The position numbers were made by a program, and so were the translations under genes. From the NCBI GenBank assembly GCA_002007465.1, contig LNAC01000755.1, forward strand, positions 558,277 to 622,276: DNA of 64,000 nt, given 5' to 3'. Source of the stretch: Ailurus styani (taxonomy: Eukaryota > Chordata > Mammalia > Carnivora > Ailuridae). This document shows, piece by piece, positions 35,099 through 44,240 of this stretch (its first letter is position 1; the number at the start of each line of letters is the position of its first letter). The notes under the pieces were generated by a model. The model did not search any database. It worked only from the letters and a program-made list of their open reading frames with translations, and had not been told where the DNA came from.

Positions 35099-35285
35099 TT
35101 CTTATTGATTCATAGCAGCCCTTGGCCTGTGACATCGTCGCATATATTATGCACATGATGCTATTCTTATGACACAGACATAAATAGACCTCGTTCTTTT
35201 TCATGACTGTGTGATAATGCCATATTAAGGATGTGCCATCATTTTAGTCTCAGTTTATCACTTGTCTTTTTACTTCAATCAGGAT

Positions 35286-36713
35286 GTTTTCTGCCAGACA
35301 GAAATATCTGGCTCTTACCCTAGTAGAATAAATCAATTTTGCTGTTTAGGTCCTCAGGGTTCTGCAAAAAGAGCAAAAAGGTCACCCACTTCCAATATTA
35401 CAAATGGTTTTCTCATTTTCTTCTGATATTTTTATGGTTTCCATCTTCCTCCATTTAAATCTTCACTACCTGGATTGCCCTGGAATATTTTAGTGGCAGA
35501 ACGAACTGGGCACTCAATTTTATTTTTTTCTGGATGGTCAGCCAGTTGTCCCAGCACAACGTTGTGTAGTGAATGACCTTACAGGCTGAGATGTCACCTT
35601 CATCACATTCTAGATTCCCATGTATATATGGTGGCCCTGCACTGTGAATGTCCACCTGACCACTTCCAGTTTTCTGACAAGCCAGGCAGATGGGCAAGAA
35701 GCTGCCCTGGCTCCCAGGCCTTTAGCCTCCCATGCCCTTTTCAAGGTGGGCCTCCATTCCCAGAAAGCCCCTTTGAAGTACCACAGTGAGCCAACATGTC
35801 TCCATAAAGTGGTGTTGCCAAGATGGGTAAGTCACCACCTGGAAGGGTGTCTGGCCCGAAGCTTTACACCCCGTAGTCAGGCCACTGTACCCTGAAGGGA
35901 AAATGCCCCCTCACCCCAGTCCCACCCCCTCCTATCACAGGCATGAGAGTCCCAGCACCAGGGCCCAGGCCAGCTTCAAGCTGCCCCTGTAGGCTGAGGG
36001 AAGGCCACAGACAGAGGGAAAGAAGGCGGGGCAGGGGGGTTACCACACTCCCTCCTGGAAGGCCGGAAAGCAAACCGTGCTGCAGTCAGCCCCAGCTTCC
36101 TGCCTCCTGGCCTTCCCATCCAAGCCTTCCCCAGCCTCCCCCACAGGACCCCACCATTCACATTCAAGCAGCTGCTCTGTGCCAGGGCCTGCACCGGTGT
36201 GAACAGACATACCACACAGGCCTGTGGAGGCCCGTGTTCCACGGAGAGCAGGCATCGTGGCCCTGTGAGGGGCTGCACTCAGTCAGAAGAAGGAATACGT
36301 GCACTGAGCAGCAGTTGGGGCCCCCAGAACCTGGGGAAGGAAGGCCCACCACAGGAGGAGAAGGCCTGTGCAAGCCTGAGGCAGGTGGCAGCAGATGGTG
36401 CAGGACCCAAGGACAGAAGCCCAGGCTGCTCCCGACCGCAAATGCACCAGGAGCCCCAGACCTGGGAGAGCAGGGCTGCCGTCGGGGACCCAGCCAGGCT
36501 CTTGCCAGCTGTTGGGCTCAGGCTCCAATTCTGACTTCACAGCTTTGAGACTCTATTTTCACATCCATAAAATGGGCATAATGCTGTGACAGACAACCCC
36601 TGACATTGGTGAGAAGTGTCCCCCTAGACCCCATGAATCCTCAGACCAGCAAACACTATTTATTCAGTGGGTATAGACAGGGGATGGTAAACTGGGCCCA
36701 TCCCCGAGTGGAG
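35286..36713. other. Unique GC-rich sequence, no gene called
   Basis: This includes a 201-codon plus frame (35943-36548) rich in Pro, Gly, Arg and Gln, with overlapping minus frames of 70-110 codons. I recognise no domain in it. A possible very old MIR end lies at about 36505-36590 ('tttcacatccataaaatggg'). Confidence 0.4.
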
Positions 36714-36763
36714 TCTCTCTCTCTCTCTCTCTCTCTCTCACACCCACACACACCCACACACTC
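36714..36763. repeat. (TC)n-(CACACC)n microsatellite
   Basis: A (TC) tract to 36740 passes directly into CA-rich sequence with 'cacacccacaca' units. Confidence 0.92.
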
Positions 36764-37133
36764 AGCTGGAATATTTTCTAGGCATTTTACTAATTTAATC
36801 ATCACAGCAACACCTCATGAAAGGTTTATCTCCATCACAAATTTCAACATCTCCTGTCCCTCTAGGATTTACCCACAGCACAAGATCCTCACACACCCCC
36901 TCTCCTTCCGGGGGATGCTCCAGGATTTGGGGTAAAAAAGTCAAATTGCACCTGGTAACCTGGAAAGGTGAGCCCCTCACTCCTGCTCCCAGGAGAGGTG
37001 ATGGGCGTATATCAGGCCCTTGACAATTCTGAGCTCCCATGCACTCATTGCTTTTCCTGCAGAAGCACCCACCTTCTCATGATGCCCGGGTCCTTGCGCG
37101 GAGGGACCAGCCTGTTTGCTCAGCCAGGGAGGC

Positions 37134-37135
<2 letters not shown>
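36764..37135. other. Unique sequence, no gene seen
   Basis: No recognised repeat in about 370 bp between two microsatellites. Confidence 0.4.

Positions 37136-37180
<45 letters not shown>
37136..37180. repeat. (GT)n microsatellite, about 22 units
   Basis: An uninterrupted GT dinucleotide tract, likely length-polymorphic. Confidence 0.97.
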
Positions 37181-37181
<1 letters not shown>

Positions 37182-38509
37182 GTGGGGAGGGGGTTGGTGC
37201 TGCCCCTTAGGTGCCCCGCCAACCCCTCTGTGGCCCTAGCAAAGGGTCCGAATTCAGAAGGCCAGGAGGTGGTTGCTTCTTACTGAGCTGCTTTAAATTA
37301 TTTCAGCTGCACTGAGGTATTTGAGAGTCAGACCAAATAAACATTTGCATCTAAAAAAGGCAAAACAGGGTCATTTGAAATGGAGAAGAAAGCCTTTCCC
37401 ATATCCGGAGGGTGTGGCCAGACTTTCCAGAGAAGCAGCACTGGGCTTGCTTTGGTTTTGTGTCTTTGCCAAGGCACACAGCTCAGACCCTGCTTGGGGA
37501 GGGAAGCATTTTCTTTTAAATAGAATGTGAGCCGATCTAAGTTTCCTTCCCCTGATCTGCTCTAAGGTCACCCCCGGCCCCCTGCAGCTGTCAGGACCAC
37601 ATCTTTAAAAGGCGTGCTTTTCATGGGAAGATGACCATGACCCACTTGATGTGAGCGACCAGTCAGGACCAAGCAAGGAGGAAGGGCGGTGCTCCCCAGG
37701 CTCCCAAGACTGCCCACAGCATCCTCCACACACAGTCTGAGGCATCTAACCCCTGCCCAGGACGCCTCCTAGCACCCCCTCCTCACTTTGGGCCCAGTGC
37801 CTAGGAGACGCAGGTCCACTTTTCCAAAAGAGTTTGGGTTGGAACAAAACACAGGCATCACATTCTTTTCCTTCTTCTTAGCAATTGTGCCCCCAGGGCT
37901 TAAATCCCATCCTGTAAATTAAACCCAAGAGGAGGAGCACCTGCTACAACACTCTGTGTGGTGTCCCTCCAGACCTTCAGCAGCATCTCCACCAATGCCA
38001 AGCTCCTGACAACAGCAGGGACAGGTCACCCGGGCCTCCCCTGACACACAGGTGCTGTCATATAGGTCGGTCTCCACATCTAAGCTGTCCACCACTTGCA
38101 GTAACCTCTTTTTGGAGAAAGTTGAAATAACTGTTTAGCCCCAACATGGAGTTTCTCCCATCTGGGGTGTCTCATCATTAAACCCAACTGTGGACAACTG
38201 AAAATGCTCTGTATTACCAGAAAGACCATGTGTCCATTCAGCCAGTCCCCAAATACCCAGGCAACTCTGGGCTCCAGAATTAAATTTCCCTGCTCTTTAT
38301 TCTTTATCCTGTGAAGGCTTCCTGCCCTCTGCCCCATTTTGTGGTTTTCTGGACCCTTGGCAACAGAGACTGCCTGCTTCATGAAGTGGTAAATAAAGTT
38401 TGTATCCCCTCAATTGTCTTTAATCACTTTTAGCAATACAAACTCTGGCCCCCTCCTTCCCCTTCTGCTCAGGCACTGAGCCCTTGCTCACTCATTCATT
38501 CGAACATTG
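37181..38509. other. Unique sequence, no gene called
   Basis: The stretch 37280-37400 is AT-rich and holds an octamer-like 'catttgcatct' at about 37342. At 38392 an AATAAA polyadenylation-type signal sits in 'gtggtaaataaagtttg', after a CT-rich stretch. It could mark the 3' end of an unannotated transcript or of an old LTR. I found no upstream coding frame to go with it. Confidence 0.35.
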
Positions 38510-38929
38510 CAGACATTGGGCTCAAGATGGCTGATGAACCATATCCAGGTACTTCTCCCTCCCCAGATCCTCTGAAATACCAGAATAACTTTAAAAAAAA
38601 AAAATACTTAGAAGCCCTGGAAAACTAGGAAAAATGCCACTAGCAGATCAGAACACTGAAGAATTTCTGGAAGATAGAAAGCAGATGGGCTTAGATTAGT
38701 GGGGAAGCCCAACAGAGCAGAGGACCCCACAGTGCCAAGCAGATGGGAAGCCTTAAGCCCCATCCTAACCCTAACTGCCCACTCCCGCCCCCCGCTCCAA
38801 TCTAGAAATGGGAGAAGTGGCGGCATGGAGAAGGAGTCTTGGGACATTGATAAAATGATTCCGTGAAGGGTTCCCCAAGCAGCTGGGACAATGCCCCATT
38901 TGCCCCCGGGATAAAGTCAGAGTGCAGCT
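38510..38929 (+). mobile_element. Possible L1-type 5' region
   Basis: 'gctcaagatggctgatgaacc' followed by 'gaaataccagaataacttt', an A run and 'gaagccctggaaaactagg' recalls the start of an L1-like 5' UTR. Support is weak and no ORF1 follows directly. Confidence 0.3.
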
Positions 38930-39144
38930 TTATTTTTTTTTTTCTTTTTAAAGATTTTATTTATTTATTTATTTCACAGAGGGAGAGAGATCACAAGGAG
39001 GCAGAGAGGCAGGCAGAGAGAGAGAGGGGGAAGCAGGCTCCCCGCTGAGCAGGGAGCCCGATGCGGGCCTCGATCCCAGGACCCTGAGATCATGACCTGA
39101 GCCGAAAGCAGAGGCATTAACCCACTGAGCCACCCAGGCGCCCC
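38930..39144 (-). mobile_element. CAN-SINE, musteloid-type body, next to an N
   Basis: The inverted T-rich tail is followed by 'cacagagggagagagatcac', 'aggcagagaggcaggcag' and the inverted head 'cactgagccacccaggcgcc'. The body is almost identical to the copy at 32422-32640. No target-site duplication is visible, and a single ambiguous base sits at 39146, two bases beyond the head. Confidence 0.95.
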
Positions 39145-39145
39145 A

Positions 39146-39146
39146 N
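39146..39146. other. Single ambiguous base (N)
   Basis: An isolated N lies between the SINE head and a GC-rich palindromic stretch (GGGGCGCCCC at 39160-39169). It likely marks an unresolved or force-closed spot in the assembly. Confidence 0.9.
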
Positions 39147-39899
39147 GCGCGGTGGGGGTGGGGCGCCCCCGGAAAGAGAAGCAGGACCCTGTCCAGGTAA
39201 CTGCAGCCAAAGTGAGAGACAGAGGCCCCAAGATCAGAGGCCCTGGAAGGTGCTTTGTCCTTGTGCATCACTGTCTACCTTCATGACCCCAAGTGCCCAG
39301 AGGGGTCCAGAGTTGCTGTGAACAGAGTGGACAGTCCCTTACAGAGGGGAGGTCTGCATGTGTTGAAGATATCCTTCACCCAGCACGAGTAACCAGTCAA
39401 GACCAGCAGTTCCCATACATAGTGCACTCAGGACTCCTTTCCCCTCTTAAAAATGCTCGAGGTCCTCAGAGAAGCCTAATTTATGGGAAAAACCTATTGA
39501 TATTTACCATAATAAGTTATAGTATGTAGAAAAATTTTTAATCTTTATTTTTAAATGATAATAAAGCCAATACATGTTAACATGAATAACATAACATTTA
39601 TGAAAATAGATCTCTTTGTCTAAGAATAGCTTATTTAGTAAGATGAGTGACATGATTTTGCATTTTTGAAATTCTCACCAATGTCTGGCTTAATAGACCA
39701 CTGGATTCTCACACCTGCTTCTGATTTCAATCTGTTATGGTATCACACGTTATCTAGACTCTGGAAAATGCTGCTGAACACTCATGAGAGAAAAACATGT
39801 CTTTGTATTCGTATTAAATAGTTTTTACCTTGTGGACCCCCTGAAAGAGTCCCAGGAACCCCCTTTAAGACCCATCATCCTGACACTCATTTATAAATG
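39147..39899. other. Unique sequence, no gene seen
   Basis: The left part is GC-rich and the right part (39520-39640) AT-rich. No repeat family is recognised. Confidence 0.35.
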
Positions 39900-40543
39900 A
39901 GGTCAGACAACCAATAATCCCCAAACATTTGAATGAAACCAACAACTTACCAAGGAAGAACCAAAAAGAACCCTGGAGAAAACAGGGTAACACAGGAGTC
40001 AGAAGAAGACATTAAAATAAGTATAACTAATATCCTCAGAGAGGTTTGACAGGATATAATCATCTGTTGGCAGGTGGGCACAGAGCAAATACAAACAAAA
40101 AATACACTTCTCTGACATGCCCTTAATAACCAGGCAGGAGATAGCATTTGCAATGGCAACAAAAATCATAAATAATCTAGGCACAGGCCAAACCAAATTT
40201 TGGAGGACCTGCATGAAGGAGATTTTAAATTGTATAAAAGAACATAAACTAAGACACACTATTTTCTGTGGGAATCCTCAGTATTAAAACGTGGCAGTTA
40301 CATGAGCTGCTCAGCAAGTACCCCTCCATGTTATACTGGATTGAGTTGGATTTCTATCACAAGTGTCAAGAGTCGTAACCCATATATTCTCTAGGATGAA
40401 AGCCACCCAAAAACAAAATAAGGAGACAAGTGATTAACAACAAGAAAATATTTGAAACACGAATAAGAGCCCAAAGGCTAAGGTAACTAATTGACAAAGT
40501 TCTTGGGGAGTAATATGAAGAAAAAGAACCTGAAGGTGCAGGG

Positions 40544-40545
<2 letters not shown>
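39900..40545 (+). mobile_element. Ancient LINE (HAL1/L1M-type) in sense orientation
   Basis: 'atatcctcagagaggtttg' with 'gcaaatacaaacaaaaaat', then 'gcaatggcaacaaaaatcat' and 'gcatgaaggagattttaaa', match ORF1-like then ORF2-like parts of old L1/HAL1. It is very diverged with no open frame. The same kind of element may resume at 41345-41450 after LTR insertions. Confidence 0.55.

Positions 40546-40580
<35 letters not shown>
40546..40580. repeat. (GT)n microsatellite
   Basis: A pure GT tract at the boundary between the old LINE and an inverted LTR. In this LTR type the edge commonly carries a simple repeat. Confidence 0.95.
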
Positions 40581-40583
<3 letters not shown>

Positions 40584-40960
40584 GTGCATGCAGAGAGAAA
40601 GATTTTAACAAATTGACTCCTGATTGTGGAAACTAGCAAGTCCAAAATCCTCAAAGAAGGCTGCCAGAGATCCCAGCGAAGAGCTCATGTTGCAGTCTGA
40701 GCCTGAAGGCAGTCCATGGGCAGAACTTCTTGCTCAGATGTCTTGCCGTTTTTTCTCTGAAGGCCTTCAACTGAATGGATGCAGCCCACCTACATTATTT
40801 TGGGTAATCTGCTTTCCTCAAAGACAACTAACTGAAATATCAATCTCCCCAACAAAATACCTTCACAGCAACATCTAGAATAATGCTTACCTAAATATAT
40901 GGGCTTTGTGGCCCAGTTAAACTGATATATAAAGTTAATCATCTCAGTTTCTTTCTCAGA
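40581..40960 (-). mobile_element. ERV-L-type LTR, inverted
   Basis: 'gattgtggaaactagcaagtcc', 'ctgccagagatcccagcg', 'tgttgcagtctgagcc', 'ggccttcaactgaatggatg', 'aatctgctttcctc' and 'ttaaactgatatataaagtt' are the inverse of a common mammalian LTR that ends by 'tggttaattttatgtgtcaac'. I cannot name the subfamily with certainty. Confidence 0.6.
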
Positions 40961-40964
40961 TTAC

Positions 40965-41340
40965 AGTTCTGCGAGGAGTACCTGCTCTGCTCTTCATGGT
41001 CACTTGGGGCCCCAGGCTCCTCTGCTCAAGTCGTCACCCTCCGGCAAGGCCACTGCTCCACCACAGCTGGGCTGCTGCCACAGCCAGATTCCAGGCAGCT
41101 TGGAGAGGACACAGCTACCCTTCGAAGGCCAAAATACAGAAGTGACTTCTATCCCAGATCTCCTCTTACTCTGTTGGTGGGAACCTCATGAGGACACACC
41201 CACCTGCAAGGCAGCCTGGGAAATGTAGTCCAGCTCAGCAGCCTGGGAAAGGTAGTCCAGCTCAGCACCTCTGCACTGCTACAGCAACTGTTATCCTTCA
41301 AGGAGAGAATGGATTTGACTTGAAGTGAGCAGTTTCCACT
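40965..41340. mobile_element. Possible LTR-derived sequence with 27-bp tandem duplication
   Basis: 'ggacacacccacctgcaagg' followed by 'cagcctgggaaatgtagtcc' recalls part of a common mammalian LTR-like repeat. The element is not named here. A 27-bp unit within it is duplicated, listed separately. Confidence 0.35.
41211..41264. repeat. 27-bp tandem duplication carrying ACTACA-TTTCCC motif
   Basis: Two head-to-tail copies of a unit beginning 'gcagcctgggaaatgtagt' lie at 41211-41237 and 41238-41264, differing at one base. The minus strand of the first copy reads GGACTACATTTCCCAG. This matches the ACTACA-nn-TCCCAG motif known for ZNF143/THAP11. The second copy has ACTACCTTTCCCAG. Confidence 0.8.
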
Positions 41341-41344
41341 CCCA

Positions 41345-41450
41345 CCGCCCCATCATAAGGAAATAGCAATTAAACCCACGAAACTCTTTTCCTTGCCTTA
41401 TTTTCTTTTTCCTATCAGACTGACAAAAATTTTAAAGTTTACAAATCGCC
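41345..41450 (+). mobile_element. Old L1M fragment
   Basis: 'aaggaaatagcaattaaacc' and 'ctatcagactgacaaaaatt' match the L1 segment 'gaaatgcaaattaaaac...tatcagattggcaaaaatt'. It is probably the continuation of the LINE at 39900-40545. Confidence 0.5.
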
Positions 41451-42074
41451 AGTCGTGGTGTGTCAGTCAGGGGGTTCCTGTGCTACAGCAACAGCACCCC
41501 CTAAATGAAAATGGATTTTATTTTAAAGAGTGCTCCTAGAATCTTGAGGATGCTAGAGGAACAGGCTGGTAAAATGAGCAGGGGTCAAGAGGCCTATGCA
41601 GACCCATGGTAGCAGAAGAAGCCTTGTTCAGACCCTGCAGTCACCATGTGACATTGATGCCACCGCTGGACCGGGCCACAGCCAGGCCATGCTGCTAGCG
41701 TCATCCCTGCACACCCTTTTCTAGACGTGGCTCTAGATATGCAGCACCCCAGAATTCTCTGCCGAAATGGCACCACTCCCACTTCCAGGGCCTGTGAACA
41801 TCTTCTCCTGATCTGGGGACATCCCTCTTCCCTAGGCCCTGGGCTGAGGGGGACAAAGTGTTGGGTTTGTGGAGGTTAAGTGTGGAGCCTGGACCTGCAG
41901 TCTGAGTGTATCACAGCCTCTGTTTCAGAGCACTTCACTAGTTATCTGTCAAAAATCTCAAATGCAAAAGACCAGCCGTTACTCTTCTTAGAATCTTCCA
42001 TTTCTTACAGAAAAGAACATAGTCTTAGTGGAAAAGCAACTCGTGGAACTGTATGCATAGGGAAGTTGGAAAGC
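41451..42074. other. Unassigned, possibly partly LTR-derived
   Basis: The opening 'tgtcagtcagggggttcctg' resembles the inverted end of an LTR-type repeat ('agtcagggttctc'). The rest is not recognised and no gene is seen. Confidence 0.3.
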
Positions 42075-42297
42075 CCAGTTGTTAACTTGCAGGCTCTGGG
42101 GCAGGGCCGAAATCCTGACTCTGTCCCTTAGTAGCTGTGTGATCCTGGGCAAGCCATTTGACCTCTGTGCCTCAGACTCCTCATCTCCGAATAGCAGAGA
42201 TGACAGCAATAAACCTCAGAGGTTCGTGAGGATGAAATGAGATAATGTATGTAGAGGGCTGAGGCTCGTGCTTGGCATTTGGTGAACATTCATCATC
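42075..42297 (+). mobile_element. MIR SINE
   Basis: Clear MIR order: 'ttagtagctgtgtgatcctgggcaagcc', 'tttgacctctgtgcctcag', 'actcctcatctccgaatag', 'ttcgtgaggatgaaatgag', 'gctcgtgcttggcatttgg'. Confidence 0.88.
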
Positions 42298-43034
42298 CCT
42301 TAGCACCTCTTAGCATATCCTGACCTTGTATCTGTGCAAAGCAAATTCCTATGCGTCCATGCATGTTGGTGTGTGCCCAGAACTGCACACACTCAACCAT
42401 CACCGGTGGTTACCTGGAGGGGGGGCGTAGGGAGGAAAAGTGTCCACACAGATGTTCTCTTGTGATAGGTCCATTTATGAATTCTTTTAGTTTTCTCTAG
42501 CAGGTAGTAACACACGTGAACAGGGTAGAAATAGGTAGTGGGAATACAGACTAGTAAACAAGAACTAAGCGGGCAGAGCCGAGGTCCTGGGACTGAAGGA
42601 CTCTCCCAGGTGGGGGGCACCTGGAGGTAGGAGAGAGGTCAGCTAGGTGTACCTCCCAGGGCAGGCCAGACAGCTAGCATTCACCACTCTCCTTCCTCCC
42701 TCTGCTTTTGTTGCATGAGGCTGGGGGCCAGAAGTCCCCCAAGTAAACGCGATCATTTGCTGAACAGGGGTCTCATCTAAAATTGCACAGCCTTGGGTGA
42801 GGTCCAGGGTCCATTAACCTAGTTTAGCGTGAACAGCAGCCTAGGAGCTGTGGAGGCACAATGGGTGTGCTGAAAGAAGGCAGGGAACGGGAGTCAGGCA
42901 GGAGGACACAAAGAAAGGGGGAGGAGGTGTTGGTAGAGCCTAAGTCCCAGACCCTTTAGGCCCGGGAGGCAGATGCACGCATGCTTCACCCATTTCAACA
43001 TCTCCTGGGGGTTGGATTGGGCCCAGGAAACAAG
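42298..43034. other. Unique sequence left of the assembly gap
   Basis: No repeat or exon is recognised. CpG content is low right up to the gap edge, so the CpG island to the right must begin inside the gap. Confidence 0.45.
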
Positions 43035-43513
43035 NNNNNNNNNNNNNNNNNNNNNNNNNNNNNNNNNNNNNNNNNNNNNNNNNNNNNNNNNNNNNNNNNN
43101 NNNNNNNNNNNNNNNNNNNNNNNNNNNNNNNNNNNNNNNNNNNNNNNNNNNNNNNNNNNNNNNNNNNNNNNNNNNNNNNNNNNNNNNNNNNNNNNNNNNN
43201 NNNNNNNNNNNNNNNNNNNNNNNNNNNNNNNNNNNNNNNNNNNNNNNNNNNNNNNNNNNNNNNNNNNNNNNNNNNNNNNNNNNNNNNNNNNNNNNNNNNN
43301 NNNNNNNNNNNNNNNNNNNNNNNNNNNNNNNNNNNNNNNNNNNNNNNNNNNNNNNNNNNNNNNNNNNNNNNNNNNNNNNNNNNNNNNNNNNNNNNNNNNN
43401 NNNNNNNNNNNNNNNNNNNNNNNNNNNNNNNNNNNNNNNNNNNNNNNNNNNNNNNNNNNNNNNNNNNNNNNNNNNNNNNNNNNNNNNNNNNNNNNNNNNN
43501 NNNNNNNNNNNNN
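43035..43513. other. Assembly gap (479 N)
   Basis: All bases are N. Reading frames that appear to cross it on both strands are meaningless. Its right edge is extremely GC-rich and carries G-run repeats, which explains the drop-out. Confidence 1.
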
Positions 43514-44240
43514 CCGGCTCCCCTGCCCCGGAAGCCTGGTCGCGGTCGGGGGTGGAGGTGGGGCAGAGCTGGGGGGAGGGGGCAGAGCTGGGGGCGTGCA
43601 GAGCTGGGGGAGGCTGCGGCTCCCAGCCGCGCGCACCTGCCGGGTGGCGGCCGCGGGGGTCCCGGGCGGGGCGGGCAGGCAGGAGGGACAGCGTCCGCGA
43701 GCGGGAGGCGTCTTGCGCGGGTCACGCCCGGGACGGGAGGCGGGAGATGGGCGCCTGGCTTGGGGACTCGGGCATCATCCGGGGCAGGCATGCCCCCCTT
43801 CCTGCCCCGAGTCCTCCGGGAGGGGGCTCCGGAGGTGGCCCGTGCGGGGGGTCCGTCCACTCTGGGGCCAGCGGAGCGGGGACCGCCTTGCCCCGGACGC
43901 CTGGTCCGCGTCGCCCACCAAGCCCGCCCTTCAGACCCGGGTCCGGGGCGGCTCCCTTCTCCGGAACACCGTCCCCGCCACCACTCCCTGCCCCCTAGTG
44001 TCAGCCCCTGCCTCCGCATCTTAGAGTCCCCGCCCTAGAGTCCGCCTTCTAACATTCCTCCCACACTGACCCAGGTCCCCGGACCCCCGGGACCACTGCC
44101 CGTCTGCCTAGGTGCGGGAGCCCTGGTTCTCCTCCAGGGGAGCCTCCGAGGGGATGCCAGGACGCCCCCTTGCCTCTGTGCTCCTGTGGCAGTCCTCCTG
44201 CCGGTGGCCCTGCCGGGGGCTACCCTACTGCCCACCCGGC
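43514..44240. promoter_or_regulatory. CpG island, right part (left part lost in gap)
   Basis: Dense CpG and very high GC begin at the gap edge and decline after about 44240. Visible elements are GC boxes ('gggcggggcggg' at 43664-43675), NotI-like 'gcggccgcgg' near 43647, and multiple CGCG/GCGC steps. CpG islands of this size in mammals usually mark a promoter and first exon. Frames of 70-90 codons outside the gap exist on both strands, but none carries a domain I recognise, and the direction of transcription cannot be told. A non-coding RNA promoter is equally possible. Confidence 0.7.
43563..43612 (+). repeat. G-rich short tandem repeat at gap edge
   Basis: Three copies of 'gcagagctggggg' start at 43563, 43582 and 43598, with G runs of 4-6 between them. 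With the neighbouring 'tcgggggtggaggtgggg' this gives more than four G-tracts in about 60 bp, so it is G-quadruplex-capable by the usual pattern rule. Confidence 0.7.

Larger units (their letters stand above)
34140..35285 (-). mobile_element. Old L1M 3' end, inverted, split by two SINEs
   Basis: The plus strand shows the inverse of an old L1: 'ccatacgaaggatgtactg', 'gggattgctgggctggag', 'gcccgtctgatggg', 'ctacccattgcccatttttc', 'aattaagttgttggattttt', 'cttactgattt'. CAN-SINEs at 34328-34522 and 34913-35098 interrupt it. Confidence 0.72.

Noticed and set aside
35943..36548. 201-codon plus-strand frame
   Set aside because: GC-rich, Pro/Gly/Arg-rich, overlapped by several minus frames, with no recognised domain or splice structure.
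38764..38782. Telomere-like 'cctaaccctaact'
   Set aside because: Only about two units, expected by chance. Not an interstitial telomere.
40620..40880. 84-codon plus frame as a small gene
   Set aside because: It lies wholly within an inverted LTR.
42940..44024. Frames of 340-360 codons around 43 kb on both strands
   Set aside because: Most of each is the N gap, and the remaining ends are GC-rich with no domain.
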